A stretch of 64,000 nt of DNA. Origin: Aerococcus loyolae. GTDB taxonomy: Bacteria > Bacillota > Bacilli > Lactobacillales > Aerococcaceae. Under the pieces are notes generated by a model. It was not told the DNA's origin. It did no database searches and saw only the letters and a list, made by a program, of their open reading frames with translations. Shown here in pieces: positions 28,573-38,553 of the stretch (within the stretch, counting starts at the first letter, position 1; each line of letters opens with the position of its first letter). The position numbers and the translations under genes were made by a program. The DNA lies in the NCBI RefSeq assembly GCF_002871915.2, contig NZ_CP126958.1, positions 1,860,001 to 1,924,000 of the forward strand, given 5' to 3'.

Positions 28573-31146
28573 CTATCTAGGTCTTCCAAAACCATAAAAG
28601 TGTGATTTCCAATATTTTGAATTTATTGATGTGTATTGAATTGGATCTCCTGCGTGAATCATCATTCCATTACCTGCGTATATTCCTACGTGAGATATTG
28701 GTGTTCCACTGTTATATGTTGAATGGAAAAATATAATATCTCCAGGTTGAGCTTCACTTGGACTTACTGGATTACAATAGTCTTTGTATATTCTCCATGC
28801 AGTTGTTCTTGGCATTCTCTTTACACCAGACTTTGTAAATGACCAACATACAAAACCTGAGCAGTCAAAGTTAGATGGTCCACTTGCTCCAAACACATAT
28901 CTTTTGCCTATATGTTTTTCTGCTTCATTAAATAAGGCTTTGGCAGTAGCTGAATCAAAAGCAAGACCAGGATTTCCAAAGTTTGGATTATCTACTATTT
29001 CTCCTAAGTCCCCATTACCTGATCCAAAAACATCTCCCATATTCCCCTTAGCTTCAAGAAGAGCTTCATAATGAACTACATTGTCTGGATAATCTTTAAA
29101 TATTTCCCTAACAACTTCATCCATTTCTTTTTTCTTTAAAGTTACAATTAACTTTTTATATTCGTACTCTTCTTTTTCATAGCTAGTATAAGGATTGCCA
29201 CGACTATCATATCTAGTTCTTGCTACTGTTCTTGTTCTAATCTCAATTTCTTCTTTAAAATCAAGCTTATACATCTTATCGAAAAGTTCTTTTAAAATTC
29301 CTTTTACTTCAGATGCTGATTTTACTTCTCCACATCTTGAAGTTATATAGGATAAAAGTTCATGGGTATTATGACCAATTTTTCCTTCTTTGTTTATGAT
29401 ATATTCGTCATATCCAGGATGACTTGTTTTTACACTTTCGATTTGTGATTGTAGGTCATATTCCATTGATGAAAATTCTTGATTAACTTCACTTAGAACT
29501 GTGTCTTGTGATAGGTATGTTGTTGTCATTACTGAGTTTACTGAATTGCTTAGTCCACTCATACCAACACTTCCACCACCAACCATGATTGATAGCATAA
29601 GACCTAGTCCTATTACTAAAAATAGAATTATCTTACTTTTTCTTACTATTAGTTCTTTAGAAGCCTTACCTAAACTTAAAATAGCTTTTTTAACCCTATC
29701 TACAAGTCTTGTTTCGTGCTTTTTAGCTATCATGCTTTTCATTTGTTTTCTTTGGTAAAACTTCTTAAATCTATTTTTCTTTATATAGGCATCTGACTTT
29801 TTTAGATCTTCCAAGCCACTTTTAAACTCCAACTTGCTTTTTCTCTTTCTTATTTTCTTATCAAGTGTAGATAGCTTTTTTAATGACTTTTTCTTTTTGT
29901 CTAGCTTATACTTCCTTATTCCATGATGAAGTTTAGAGCTTACATTAGCGGCCTTTTCTCCAGATTCTACACCAGTATTATCAGATCCTGAACTTAAATA
30001 ATCTCTCACTAACTCTGATGACTTAGCTCCAGATAATAAAACCCCAGAAGATAGACTTCCTTTAGTTTTATTTTTTAGGATATTATCCTTTAGCTTACTT
30101 TTAGACTTTTCAAGCTCTCCAATCTTTTTATCTGAGATAAAGTCTTTAATATCTTGTACTTTCTTAGAATCTTTCGGTGTAGCTTTCTTAGATTCATTTT
30201 TTAAGTCATCAATTTTCTTTCGAGTGAATTTATCACTTTCATAATTTTTTCTTTTGTAGTAAGTCTTCTTTTTATTAACTTTCTTTTGTTCTGAAGGTTT
30301 AAGGCTTGTTTCCTTTTCATCCTTTATAAATTCTTGATTATTGTCTTTAAGCTCAGAATTATCAAGAGTCTTATCTGTATCAACTTGGCTTAGCTTACTC
30401 TCTTTATCTATCTCTTTAGAAAATTTTTCCTTATCTCTAAACTTCTTTTCTTGATAAAGCTTTTGTTTTTTATCGATATTAGCATTACTGTCGTTCTTGC
30501 TTACTTCATCTTTAACAAGCTTATCTTTTCTATATATTCTCTTGCTTTTCTTTGCTTCAATAGGTTTATCTTCACTTGTCTGGATTCGCTTAGACTCTTT
30601 CACGTTAATTTTGTCTTGGAATTTATCCTTATTATGGATAAGTTTATCCTCATAATTTTTAAGAACTTGTCTTCTACTTGATGCCTTTTTATTATTTATT
30701 GATTGAGCCTTAGCTGAAATATCATCTGTTGTTAATTTATTAGAATTAATATTTCTACTGTTTTCACTATCAAAATTTACCTTTTTGAAGTCTACATCTA
30801 AGTCTTCATCAAGTTTAAAGCTTTCATCTGTCCTTATTTCAAGATTAGTTTGTTTTGTTTCTTCAGCCTTATCCTTATTTTCTAAAACTTCTTTTCTAAT
30901 TCTTTCCTTGTTTTTAGCCTTCTGAAAGTCTTTTAGTTTATCTTGTTTTTGCTCTTTAGCTAATACATTTTCATGGATAAGTTTAGATTCTTTTTCTGAA
31001 ATTTTATCTCCGAACCTATCCTTAGTCTTAATAATCTTATTTGTATAATCATCTGAATGAACAAGTTTACTATCTACATTCTTTTCAGGAGCGTCCCTAT
31101 TTCGTATAATTTTCTTTTGAAAATCTTTTTTTAGTTTTTTATCCAT
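28573..31146 (-). CDS. Conjugation C40 (NlpC/P60) peptidase with long charged N-terminus
   Basis: 857 residues. The first 500 are Lys/Glu-rich with repeated short blocks such as KLIHxxDKFxDKI. A membrane helix follows near 509 (IILFLVIGLGLMLSIMV) and then an extracellular region. The C-terminal NlpC/P60 domain has the catalytic Cys in FDCSGFVCW (near 762), His in ISHVGIYAG and the third polar position in IHAGD. It is the VirB1/CwlT-like cell-wall hydrolase of the type IV system (CD1108 type), opening peptidoglycan for the channel. It lies eight bases after virB4. Confidence 0.88.
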   Translation of the reverse strand: MDKKLKKDFQKKIIRNRDAPEKNVDSKLVHSDDYTNKIIKTKDRFGDKISEKESKLIHENVLAKEQKQDKLKDFQKAKNKERIRKEVLENKDKAEETKQTNLEIRTDESFKLDEDLDVDFKKVNFDSENSRNINSNKLTTDDISAKAQSINNKKASSRRQVLKNYEDKLIHNKDKFQDKINVKESKRIQTSEDKPIEAKKSKRIYRKDKLVKDEVSKNDSNANIDKKQKLYQEKKFRDKEKFSKEIDKESKLSQVDTDKTLDNSELKDNNQEFIKDEKETSLKPSEQKKVNKKKTYYKRKNYESDKFTRKKIDDLKNESKKATPKDSKKVQDIKDFISDKKIGELEKSKSKLKDNILKNKTKGSLSSGVLLSGAKSSELVRDYLSSGSDNTGVESGEKAANVSSKLHHGIRKYKLDKKKKSLKKLSTLDKKIRKRKSKLEFKSGLEDLKKSDAYIKKNRFKKFYQRKQMKSMIAKKHETRLVDRVKKAILSLGKASKELIVRKSKIILFLVIGLGLMLSIMVGGGSVGMSGLSNSVNSVMTTTYLSQDTVLSEVNQEFSSMEYDLQSQIESVKTSHPGYDEYIINKEGKIGHNTHELLSYITSRCGEVKSASEVKGILKELFDKMYKLDFKEEIEIRTRTVARTRYDSRGNPYTSYEKEEYEYKKLIVTLKKKEMDEVVREIFKDYPDNVVHYEALLEAKGNMGDVFGSGNGDLGEIVDNPNFGNPGLAFDSATAKALFNEAEKHIGKRYVFGASGPSNFDCSGFVCWSFTKSGVKRMPRTTAWRIYKDYCNPVSPSEAQPGDIIFFHSTYNSGTPISHVGIYAGNGMMIHAGDPIQYTSINSKYWKSHFYGFGRPR

Positions 31147-31153
31147 ATCACAC

Positions 31154-33577
31154 CTACTTAGCTTCTTCTGGTTTTGTTGTCATTAGCTTATATAACATGG
31201 TGTCTTTAGGGAATTTATCTATAAATGGAACAATAGTATTTCCAAAGAATAGTAATCCCTCACCTGCATTTGAATTAGTAATATAGTTTAACTGATAAGG
31301 CGATATTTTTAATTTCTTAGCAAGAATATCTCTATCTCCAGATGCTTGATTTAACATTAGAACAAAGTCTGTATTATCAAAGATATTTTCAATTTCCTGA
31401 CTTGTTAAAAGGTCTTTTACGTTTTGAGTTATACCTGTTGGAATACCACCCCATTTTCTAAATCTTTTCCAGATTTCTACTGAATATGAAGCAGTTTGTG
31501 GGTCTTTTAATAAAAGGTGGAACTCATCTATATAGTATCTTGTAGACTTGCTTCCTCTATTTAAGGAAACCTTGTTCCAAACTTGGTCTTGAATTACAAG
31601 CATACCTATTTTTTTAAGTTGTGTTCCTAGCTCTTTTATATCAAAACAGAGCAGTTGCCTATTTAGGTCAACATTTGACCTATTATTAAAGACATTAAGA
31701 CTTCCCTTAACATAAATTTCCATTTCTGTTGCTAGTTTTCTGCCAACTCCCTCTTCTTGGGATAGGAGCATATCGTATAAATCTCCTAATATAGGCATAT
31801 TTTCTGGCTTAGGGTCTTCAAAATACTTTTGGTATATCTTTGGTAAGCACCTATCTATAACAGATTTTTCTGCAGCAGTAAGACCAGATCCTCCTACTAC
31901 AAGTTCAAGCATAGACATTATGAAGTTTGCCTTATCCTTTAAAGGTGCATCCCCATCTCCATAGTTCATATTAATATCTAATGGATTTAGATAGTCCTTT
32001 GATTTTGCCGAAACTTTAATAACTTCTCCATTAAATTGTTTTACAAGGTTTGAATACTCGCCTTCTGGATCACAAATAATTACATCATCATCTGTGACAA
32101 GAATTGAATTTGCCATCTCTCTCTTTGCTGAGAAAGATTTACCAGAACCTGGTGTTCCTAATATTAGTCCGTTAGGGTTCTTGAGTTTCTTCCTATCTGC
32201 CATAATCAAGTTTTGGCTAAGGGCATTTAATCCATAATACAAAGAATTTGCTGAATCAATAAACAGCTCTTCTGTTGTAAAAGGCATAAATACTGCCGTT
32301 GATGATGAAGTTAAAAATCTTTTTATTTCGACTTGGTTAACTCCTAGAGGTAAGACAGAAACAAGTCCTTGTTCTTGTTGATGAGATAATCTTTTTACCT
32401 GACAATTATGTCTGTTTGCAATTGATGATATTTGAGCAATAGTGTTTTCTAATTTTTGATTAGTTCTTGCAAAATTCATCATTACTATGGTAACTACAAA
32501 TAGCCTTTCATCTCTATTTTGTAAGTCAGATAACATGGACTTAACATCAGCCCCAAAAGTATTTATATCTGAAGGAATAATATCCATATCATATCCAGCA
32601 CGAACTGCTTTCTTTTGTTCTTCAATTTTCATTCTGTCCAGGTCTGTGTTTTTTCTCTTAATGAGTTTAATAGCTTCTGCTTGTTCAACTACATCTATAT
32701 GAAAAGCTACATAAATATTGTCATCAATATCTAAAAACTCAGATAACATTCTGTCTGATAACTCACTTGCAAGTATTTGAAAATGGCTTACTGCTCCAAT
32801 ATATTTACCAAATTTAAAATTATTTGCTGGTGCAAAATTAAAGATATTGGGAGTTATATGTGACTTTGTAGACTCTTTCTTCTTCAAATCTTTATATGAA
32901 AAATCAAAGTTCTTGTCTGGATTTAACATATCGTGAACAAGTCTTAACCTTTCTTCGCCATCAAGACTTTCTGCTCTTACTCCCATAGATTTAAAGTTAG
33001 ATAAAATATCTACTTCAAGTCTATTTAACTTTGCTCGTGCTTGCTCTAGGTTATCGGCTTCTGTTGTAAAGGTTATATACTTCATCTTTTTAAGTCCGTT
33101 ATTTCCCTTTGCAAGTTGAAGCTTTAACATCTCCCTAAACTCTTTTCTTACATCGTCATAAAAGTCTCCCTTATCAGCAATTTTAATTGCATCTTGTAGG
33201 TCTCTATTTCTTCCTAATTGATTTACATATGATAGTTCAATGTGGACACTTGGATCAAAAGAATTTAAAAAGTTGGCAAATTGGTTAAAAATTAAATCTC
33301 TATCTTCTTCCAATGCCAACTGGTAATTTATATCTTGAAATGAAATTGTCTTTGAATAATTTTTTTCATCTAACTGGCAAATGCCCTCTGGTAACATTCT
33401 TATATATGGAATTGTATCCTCAACAGTAAATCTCTTTTTCTCTTTCTTTAAAAGAACACTTAGAAGACTATTTGTTGGATCTTTCTTTGTTTTTAGCCTT
33501 CTTACTTCCTTTCGGTCTTTTTTTAATTGTTTTTCCCTTAGATTTAAGTCGCTGATTTGCTTTTTTCTTTGCTTCAA
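31154..33577 (-). CDS. VirB4-like type IV secretion ATPase
   Basis: 807 residues. The Walker A is LILGTPGSGKSFSAKREM near residue 475 and the Walker B region YYIDEFHLLLKD near 687. The N-terminal domain resembles TraE/VirB4 (CagE-like). It powers substrate transfer and pilus or channel assembly at the membrane. It overlaps the PrgI gene by about 110 bases in another frame, an arrangement common in these clusters. All core motifs are intact. Confidence 0.92.
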   Translation of the reverse strand: MKQRKKQISDLNLREKQLKKDRKEVRRLKTKKDPTNSLLSVLLKKEKKRFTVEDTIPYIRMLPEGICQLDEKNYSKTISFQDINYQLALEEDRDLIFNQFANFLNSFDPSVHIELSYVNQLGRNRDLQDAIKIADKGDFYDDVRKEFREMLKLQLAKGNNGLKKMKYITFTTEADNLEQARAKLNRLEVDILSNFKSMGVRAESLDGEERLRLVHDMLNPDKNFDFSYKDLKKKESTKSHITPNIFNFAPANNFKFGKYIGAVSHFQILASELSDRMLSEFLDIDDNIYVAFHIDVVEQAEAIKLIKRKNTDLDRMKIEEQKKAVRAGYDMDIIPSDINTFGADVKSMLSDLQNRDERLFVVTIVMMNFARTNQKLENTIAQISSIANRHNCQVKRLSHQQEQGLVSVLPLGVNQVEIKRFLTSSSTAVFMPFTTEELFIDSANSLYYGLNALSQNLIMADRKKLKNPNGLILGTPGSGKSFSAKREMANSILVTDDDVIICDPEGEYSNLVKQFNGEVIKVSAKSKDYLNPLDINMNYGDGDAPLKDKANFIMSMLELVVGGSGLTAAEKSVIDRCLPKIYQKYFEDPKPENMPILGDLYDMLLSQEEGVGRKLATEMEIYVKGSLNVFNNRSNVDLNRQLLCFDIKELGTQLKKIGMLVIQDQVWNKVSLNRGSKSTRYYIDEFHLLLKDPQTASYSVEIWKRFRKWGGIPTGITQNVKDLLTSQEIENIFDNTDFVLMLNQASGDRDILAKKLKISPYQLNYITNSNAGEGLLFFGNTIVPFIDKFPKDTMLYKLMTTKPEEAK

Positions 33578-33878
33578 GGTATGCCTCCTTTCTTATTCTC
33601 TTAGTTGGTTGATAAAACTTATGAAGATAGAAAAATTTAAAATATTTTTCAAAAGTTAAGGTATCTTTTTCATATAAGGTTATAAAAAAGATTGGCAGGG
33701 TTACTATTAGCATTACAATGATTGAAACATCATTAGGTAGATATTTCTTCATAAATAAATAGGTTGGTATGCCAATTAGTCCTGCCACAGAAAAACCTAT
33801 AAGTTGTCTTTTAGTTAAGTTAAAGGCAACCTTTGTTTTAATCTTGTCCAAATCTTTTGGTATTGGTACATACGCCAT
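33468..33878 (-). CDS. PrgI family membrane protein (VirB3-like)
   Basis: 136 residues beginning MAYVPIPKDLDKIKTKVAFN, with two membrane helices (about 28-75) and a basic C-terminus. This is the PrgI pattern next to VirB4 in Gram-positive type IV systems. The basic tail is encoded by sequence that also codes the N-terminus of VirB4. Confidence 0.88.
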   Translation of the reverse strand: MAYVPIPKDLDKIKTKVAFNLTKRQLIGFSVAGLIGIPTYLFMKKYLPNDVSIIVMLIVTLPIFFITLYEKDTLTFEKYFKFFYLHKFYQPTKRIRKEAYLEAKKKANQRLKSKGKTIKKRPKGSKKAKNKERSNK

Positions 33879-33879
33879 T

Positions 33880-34170
33880 TTAATCTCCCTCTACTTCTTC
33901 TTTGGAAAGTTCAAGTATATGGTCATAATTAGATGTTGTTTCCTCTTCTAGGTAGCTAATTCTTTCTTCTAATTCTTCTTGTTTTTCTTCATTTCTGTCA
34001 TTGTATTCTCCTTGATACATAACAAATTCATTGTGACATCTACCGAGTCTATTTATTCTTTTCTTTAAGTTTCTAATCTCTTCATTTCTTTTTTTCTCTT
34101 TTAAGATCTCATAAGTTCCTCCCAATAAAATTCCAAGTCCTAATAAAGCACAATTTTTCTTTTTTAACAT
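33880..34170 (-). CDS. Small conjugation-cluster protein, unknown
   Basis: 96 residues with one hydrophobic N-terminal segment (CALLGLGILLGGTYEIL), a basic patch and a C-terminal acidic coiled coil. It sits between trbL and prgI with short spacings, so it is probably an inner-membrane accessory of the channel. No family name was recognised. Confidence 0.7.
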   Translation of the reverse strand: MLKKKNCALLGLGILLGGTYEILKEKKRNEEIRNLKKRINRLGRCHNEFVMYQGEYNDRNEEKQEELEERISYLEEETTSNYDHILELSKEEVEGD

Positions 34171-34179
34171 TTATTCCTC

Positions 34180-35043
34180 CTAGTGCGTATTCATAATACT
34201 TTTCGCAACTGTTCCACTCTTAAACATCATAAGTCCAAGTAGTAGAGCATATCCTAATATACTAAACAAGCTTGCGTGAATATCTGTAATCTGTACCGTT
34301 CTTATTAAAACGGTGTAGATACCTAAACATACCATCAAAAACAAACCTTGTAGTCCCAAGGCAAAAAGTCCCTTGATATAATTTGTTCCAATCTGACCCC
34401 ATTCTTTATTTCCCATAGTCGCAAATGGTATGGATGATACTGATGAGTAGACATATATTTCAAACATACGCCCATATACTATTAAGGTAATAGTTAAAGA
34501 TATACATTGAATTGCAATCCTTACAAGGCTTGTTTCAACTAATATCATTATTAATGCACCAACATCTTTTTCTTTTAATGTATCAACCATAGCAACTATT
34601 TGATCTCCTGAAACAGTGGCAGAAGTAGTGATTACCCCTGCCGCTTTGTTTACAAGATTTTGTGCCACATCAAAGACTGCCATTGAAAATTCAAAGGCAT
34701 GGCTTGCAAGGTAGACTGCTATAAACATCTTTATAATGTATTTGAAAAACTCAAAAGTATCTGTATCGTGCATATTATTCTTTTGCATAACCATATTTAT
34801 GAGTTCAATACATAAAACTGCTGTTATGATAAGACCTGCTATTGGAACAATCACATTATCATTAATGTTTTTTATAAAGTTATATACTTCTCCATTCCAA
34901 CCCATAGGTGTTTTACCAACATCAGTTGCAATAACTCCTACCTTGTCATTTATATCTAAGAACATGGACTCAAGATTTGCTTTGATACCTCCGAGTAGCA
35001 TATCCTTAAAAAATTCAGTTAGCTTGTCAAAGATACCAAACAT
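34180..35043 (-). CDS. TrbL/VirB6-like conjugal transfer membrane protein
   Basis: 287 residues with five or six membrane helices. Recognisable segments are PIAGLIITAVLCIELINMVM, VRIAIQCISLTITLIVYG and LGYALLLGLMMF, matching the CD1112/TrbL family. It forms part of the inner-membrane channel. It lies 11 bases after the second exon of maff2, in the same operon. Confidence 0.87.
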   Translation of the reverse strand: MFGIFDKLTEFFKDMLLGGIKANLESMFLDINDKVGVIATDVGKTPMGWNGEVYNFIKNINDNVIVPIAGLIITAVLCIELINMVMQKNNMHDTDTFEFFKYIIKMFIAVYLASHAFEFSMAVFDVAQNLVNKAAGVITTSATVSGDQIVAMVDTLKEKDVGALIMILVETSLVRIAIQCISLTITLIVYGRMFEIYVYSSVSSIPFATMGNKEWGQIGTNYIKGLFALGLQGLFLMVCLGIYTVLIRTVQITDIHASLFSILGYALLLGLMMFKSGTVAKSIMNTH

Positions 35044-35053
35044 AGACTTTCTC

Positions 35054-38018
35054 CTATTTTAAAGCATTTGCAAGTAGTGGAATTAATTTGATACCGATTA
35101 GCACAATTCCTCCACCAGCCATAAGCTGCTTAATACCTTGAGATTTAGCACCAGATAGTGATAGGTAATCCTTTGATGTTATCTCCGGATTTTCCCCCAC
35201 TTCACACCGTGCATGCGACTTTCACCGCACACGGCGTTCCATCACAAGAAAGATTTTCACGTTTTAACTAAGACTTACACACTTCGTAACAAATTATTTT
35301 TTTCTAAATTAGTGGCAATCCTGCCATTTTTCTAAGCTTATTACATTTCTCGATCTGCTTGACCGTTAAGCCAAGCTCTTTTATATATTTTTGGATTGTA
35401 TCTTCTTTTGTTGCATGGATAAGTATATGAACTGCTTCTGTAACAAGAATTAAGTTGCTATAACTGTCTGTACCGCCTTGTTCAAGCGGTATCTTGTGAT
35501 GGCAATGTATATAGTTTGGTGTAAGTTTTACACCTGTTACCCCACATCTGCCATATTGAGCTGCAAAGAGCGAGATTCTGTTGTCTGCAAACTCTATACT
35601 CTTATCAAGTACAGGATGTCTCATCAACCAAACAAGTGTATCTACATCGATTTGCAGATTTTTATGAATAAAAGCTCTGCCCTTTACAGAGTATTTATTT
35701 ACAACCTTTTTCTTGTGTTTTGCGTCCTTTGTCCTAATATATCCAACTGGAATTAGCGGATGTCCATTAAGGAAGCGAAGCTGTTTACTTTTTCCATATT
35801 TTTCTTTGATAAATCCTTTGTTTAGCATTCCACTGGTTTTAATATCAAGTCTGTTGTTCATCTGCTTTTTAATGTGAAAGGCTATTTTAGCAAAGTCCAA
35901 ACTTACATTTGTTGCTATTTGGTAGTAATTATGCAAGCCTGAGACAGTGGCATTATACTTGGCTATTGCTTTGTACTGTTCCTTTTCGTTTGCAGGTCTT
36001 TTTATATCCGCAACACATTTAGAAATATTTTCTTTTGCATTTTTCAGTGCCTTATCACTTATATGCGACTGTACAACAAACTTTTTGCCTTTTGGTTTAA
36101 CCTTAAGCTTAAATCCTAAGAACTCCGAATACCTTTGTTTTAGATTTGTTATTTTAGATTTTTCTTCACTCACATTTAGTTTTAATCGGTCTTGCAACCA
36201 TTTTGTAACTGCCTGATAGGTTCTTTTTGCATCGTAGTAATTACGGCAAAATATCTTAAAATCATCAGCATACCTTACAATGTATATTTCTTTTAGGTTG
36301 CTTGTTCTTAAAGCTCTGTAAGTATGGCTTTTTATCTCTGTTCCTTGACTGTTCGTTCTCTGTTTATATGGATAATGCGTAGGCATTGTCAGCCATTGAG
36401 ATGAAACCCACCAATCTAATTCGTTCAAGACTACATTAGATAGTAGCGGTGATAATATTCCGCCTTGTGGTGTTCCCTTTGTTGGTGTAATTACCTTTTT
36501 ATCGGGCATAACTATGTCTGCTTTAAGCATTTCCTTAATGATACAAAGTAACTTTTTGTCATGGATTCCTAAATTCCAAAGCTGCCTTATGAGCTTTGCA
36601 TGATATACGTTATCGAAAAATCCTTGTATATCAATATCGACTACATAGTGTAAGTGCTGTATCTGCATTAGTCTTGCACATTCTGCAATAGCGTGTTCCG
36701 TACTCCTGTTAGGTCGAAACCCATAGGAACTGTCATGAAACTTGGCTTCACATATCGGCTCTAATATTTGCAAGATACATTGTTGTACAATTCTATCTAC
36801 AATAGTTGGTATTCCTAAAGGTCTAATTTTCCCATTAGGCTTTAGTATCTCCACTCTCTTTACAGGGCGTGGTTTATACCAATGAAACTGTTTTTGTATG
36901 AGAGAAATGTATTCTTCTTCATTTAGCCTTGATAGATGTTTTATTGTTCTGCCATCTACTCCGGCTGTATGACTTCCTTTGTTCCCTTTGATACTGCGAT
37001 AGGCAAGTTTTATATTTTCTCTTGAAGTTATCAACTCCATTAAATTTGAAAATACTTTATTCTTACTGCTATCTTCATATAAATCATCAAGGACTTTTTG
37101 CAAGTCATAGTATTCCGTATAACGGATTTTGCTTTGTTTCAGTGTTTGTTTCGAAGTGGACACAGTCACCATCTCCTTTCGGATTTGATTTTCTTTGTCA
37201 TACTCGAAGCTGTGTTTGTCTTAATTTCAGTTCTTGTACTTTCCTGTGACTGGTGGCTATCCCTCCACGAACTTATTATTTTCGCTTCATAGGTACTGTG
37301 CCACCGCTTTCACCAAGATAAAGAACGGTTATATGCTGTTTTTTTCAGTCATTTTCCCATTCAACACTTCATTAGCATTAGACTGCTTCCATGCTCTTGG
37401 CTTACCACGTTCCGACAATCTTATCTTTGAATACGTTTAGGTTCTTCCTCTAAGCCTGTGTTTAGTTTTCACCATATCGCCTGTAACGATATATGGATTT
37501 TCATAACAACCATTCTTACTCATCCACAAACACCCCATCTTTGATGGGAATTGCCGTTAGGCAAATTCAAACGTTTAGACCCTTACATTCGGAAGTACGT
37601 CAGTGCTTTGGTATACACATTCTCACCATGCGTATTCGACACCCGACATATAGGTAGCACCGTCCACCTCTGAACAGCTTTCGTGTCTGATATGAAATAT
37701 CAGTCTTACGGCTACTCTCTGCCGACTTCACCGAGCTTTTGACAATGAAATAGTCTAATATTCATTGCCAATCGGAGTATCAGTGTAGGCATTTCAGGGC
37801 GTTACCCCGTCATTCTACCTATCAGATTGTCAGTTCTCCTAAGTTTTGAACTTTCAGTCCTTCGACTTAGTGCATAAGCTTTTCACTTATGAACGTGTCG
37901 CACGGTTATCATTACCATAACCTTCCATTAAGTTAATAACTCCCCATGCTCCTAAACCTGCACCAATTGCAGTTACAAGTGTTTTTAAAACTCCAACTCC
38001 AGCTGTAAAAAATTCCAT
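35054..38018 (-). CDS. Maff2 family membrane protein, interrupted by a group II intron
   Basis: Exon 1 is 38018-37904 (MEFFTAGVGVLKTLVTAIGA ... EGYGNDN plus one base) and exon 2 is 35154-35054 (GAKSQGIKQLMAGGG ... LLANALK). Removing 35155-37903 joins them in frame as ...GNDN-P-GAKSQG..., giving a 71-residue two-helix protein with the expected Maff2 sequence. It has an AGGAGG ribosome-binding site. It is a small membrane component between the OB-fold gene and trbL. Function depends on intron splicing. Confidence 0.85.
35155..37903 (-). mobile_element. Group II intron in maff2
   Basis: On the minus strand the 5' end reads GTGCGACACG (first base at 37903). A domain V-like hairpin (GCCGTGTGCGG...GCACGGTGTG) lies at about 35200-35240, and a short domain VI stem with GATA/TATC precedes the end ...CACTAT at 35155. 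The length is 2749 bases. 35304-37172 encodes the maturase, and 37173-37903 is the untranslated ribozyme 5' region with no other gene. The boundaries are set by restoring the Maff2 frame. Confidence 0.85.
35304..37172 (-). CDS. ltrA: Group II intron reverse transcriptase/maturase with HNH endonuclease
   Basis: 622 residues. The RT palm has RPLGIPTIVDRIVQQ, the GTPQGGILSPLL motif and the catalytic YADD in IVRYADDFKIFC near 302. A maturase X domain follows. The C-terminal HNH domain has CGVTGVKL then YIHCHHKIPLEQGG near 557. The start at 37172 is taken as an initiation site within the intron RNA; an internal Met is possible. All catalytic residues appear intact, so the intron is probably mobile and splicing-competent. 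Confidence 0.92.
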   Translation of the reverse strand: MVTVSTSKQTLKQSKIRYTEYYDLQKVLDDLYEDSSKNKVFSNLMELITSRENIKLAYRSIKGNKGSHTAGVDGRTIKHLSRLNEEEYISLIQKQFHWYKPRPVKRVEILKPNGKIRPLGIPTIVDRIVQQCILQILEPICEAKFHDSSYGFRPNRSTEHAIAECARLMQIQHLHYVVDIDIQGFFDNVYHAKLIRQLWNLGIHDKKLLCIIKEMLKADIVMPDKKVITPTKGTPQGGILSPLLSNVVLNELDWWVSSQWLTMPTHYPYKQRTNSQGTEIKSHTYRALRTSNLKEIYIVRYADDFKIFCRNYYDAKRTYQAVTKWLQDRLKLNVSEEKSKITNLKQRYSEFLGFKLKVKPKGKKFVVQSHISDKALKNAKENISKCVADIKRPANEKEQYKAIAKYNATVSGLHNYYQIATNVSLDFAKIAFHIKKQMNNRLDIKTSGMLNKGFIKEKYGKSKQLRFLNGHPLIPVGYIRTKDAKHKKKVVNKYSVKGRAFIHKNLQIDVDTLVWLMRHPVLDKSIEFADNRISLFAAQYGRCGVTGVKLTPNYIHCHHKIPLEQGGTDSYSNLILVTEAVHILIHATKEDTIQKYIKELGLTVKQIEKCNKLRKMAGLPLI

Positions 38019-38019
38019 A

Positions 38020-38331
38020 TTATTCCTCCTCGTTTTCTTTCTTATTTTCTATTTTGTTTAGTGATTTAACTATAAAATTCTTGTAGACCTTATCTCCTTT
38101 TTTGTTTTCTTTGAAATATCCAAAGACATGGATTAGATCTCCTTTATCTAATTCTTTTGCACGTTCGCTTTTTTCTCCGTAGACTGAACAATTTGTATAT
38201 TCTTTTCCTTTACCATATTTTTTAATGAGAGTAAAATTTGCTACATCTACTTTTTCTCCATCTCTTTCAAATTCTGATAATTCCACTTCTTTAACTAAAT
38301 TTGCATTAATATTTATCATTTCTCTATACAT
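38020..38331 (-). CDS. Small OB-fold/SSB-like ICE protein
   Basis: 103 residues with the strands VDVANFTLIKKYGKGKEYTN and CSVYGEKSERAK, then GDLIHVFGYFKENKKG. This is clearly the same fold as the C-terminal half of the protein at 12341-12997 (both have YTNC-x-YG). AAGGAG lies nine bases before the ATG. It stands one base from maff2, so it is part of the transfer operon, probably binding single-stranded DNA. Confidence 0.75.
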   Translation of the reverse strand: MYREMININANLVKEVELSEFERDGEKVDVANFTLIKKYGKGKEYTNCSVYGEKSERAKELDKGDLIHVFGYFKENKKGDKVYKNFIVKSLNKIENKKENEEE

Positions 38332-38369
38332 TAATTTCTTCTCCTTAATCCATAAATTTCAATTAAAAA

Positions 38370-38396
38370 AGCGACTGAACTTATATTTCAATCGCT
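38370..38396 (-). terminator. Terminator/attenuator before the OB-fold gene
   Basis: AGCGACTGAA / TTCAATCGCT arms with a short loop and a T run on the minus strand, 39 bases upstream of the OB-fold gene start. As it lies in front of operon genes it may act as an attenuator. Confidence 0.6.
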
Positions 38397-38420
38397 AAAT
38401 GTCTTATATATTAAATTGTT

Positions 38421-38447
38421 TTAAGTGGGACTTCTTATCCTTACCAT
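38421..38447 (-). CDS. Possible 8-codon leader peptide
   Basis: AGGAGG is followed by ATG and eight codons (MVRIRSPT, stop), just upstream of the hairpin at 38370-38396. The placement resembles a translated leader controlling an attenuator, but it could be chance or the stub of a gene lost when cargo inserted here. Confidence 0.25.
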   Translation of the reverse strand: MVRIRSPT

Positions 38448-38476
38448 TTTTACCTCCTAATTTTGAGTATAAAAAA

Positions 38477-38505
38477 AGACGATAGAGTTTTTAATTTCTA
38501 TCGCC
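38477..38505 (-). terminator. Terminator after the DUF6434 cargo gene
   Basis: GACGATAGAG / CTCTATCG-type arms with seven T on the minus strand. The same GAG-TTTTTAATTT-CTATCGCC stretch recurs at about 40705-40730. A related hairpin is at 54747-54774. Confidence 0.7.
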
Positions 38506-38553
38506 TAACATCTATCTGTATTAATTTTTTTCATTCAAAAAAATAGTTTCTGT

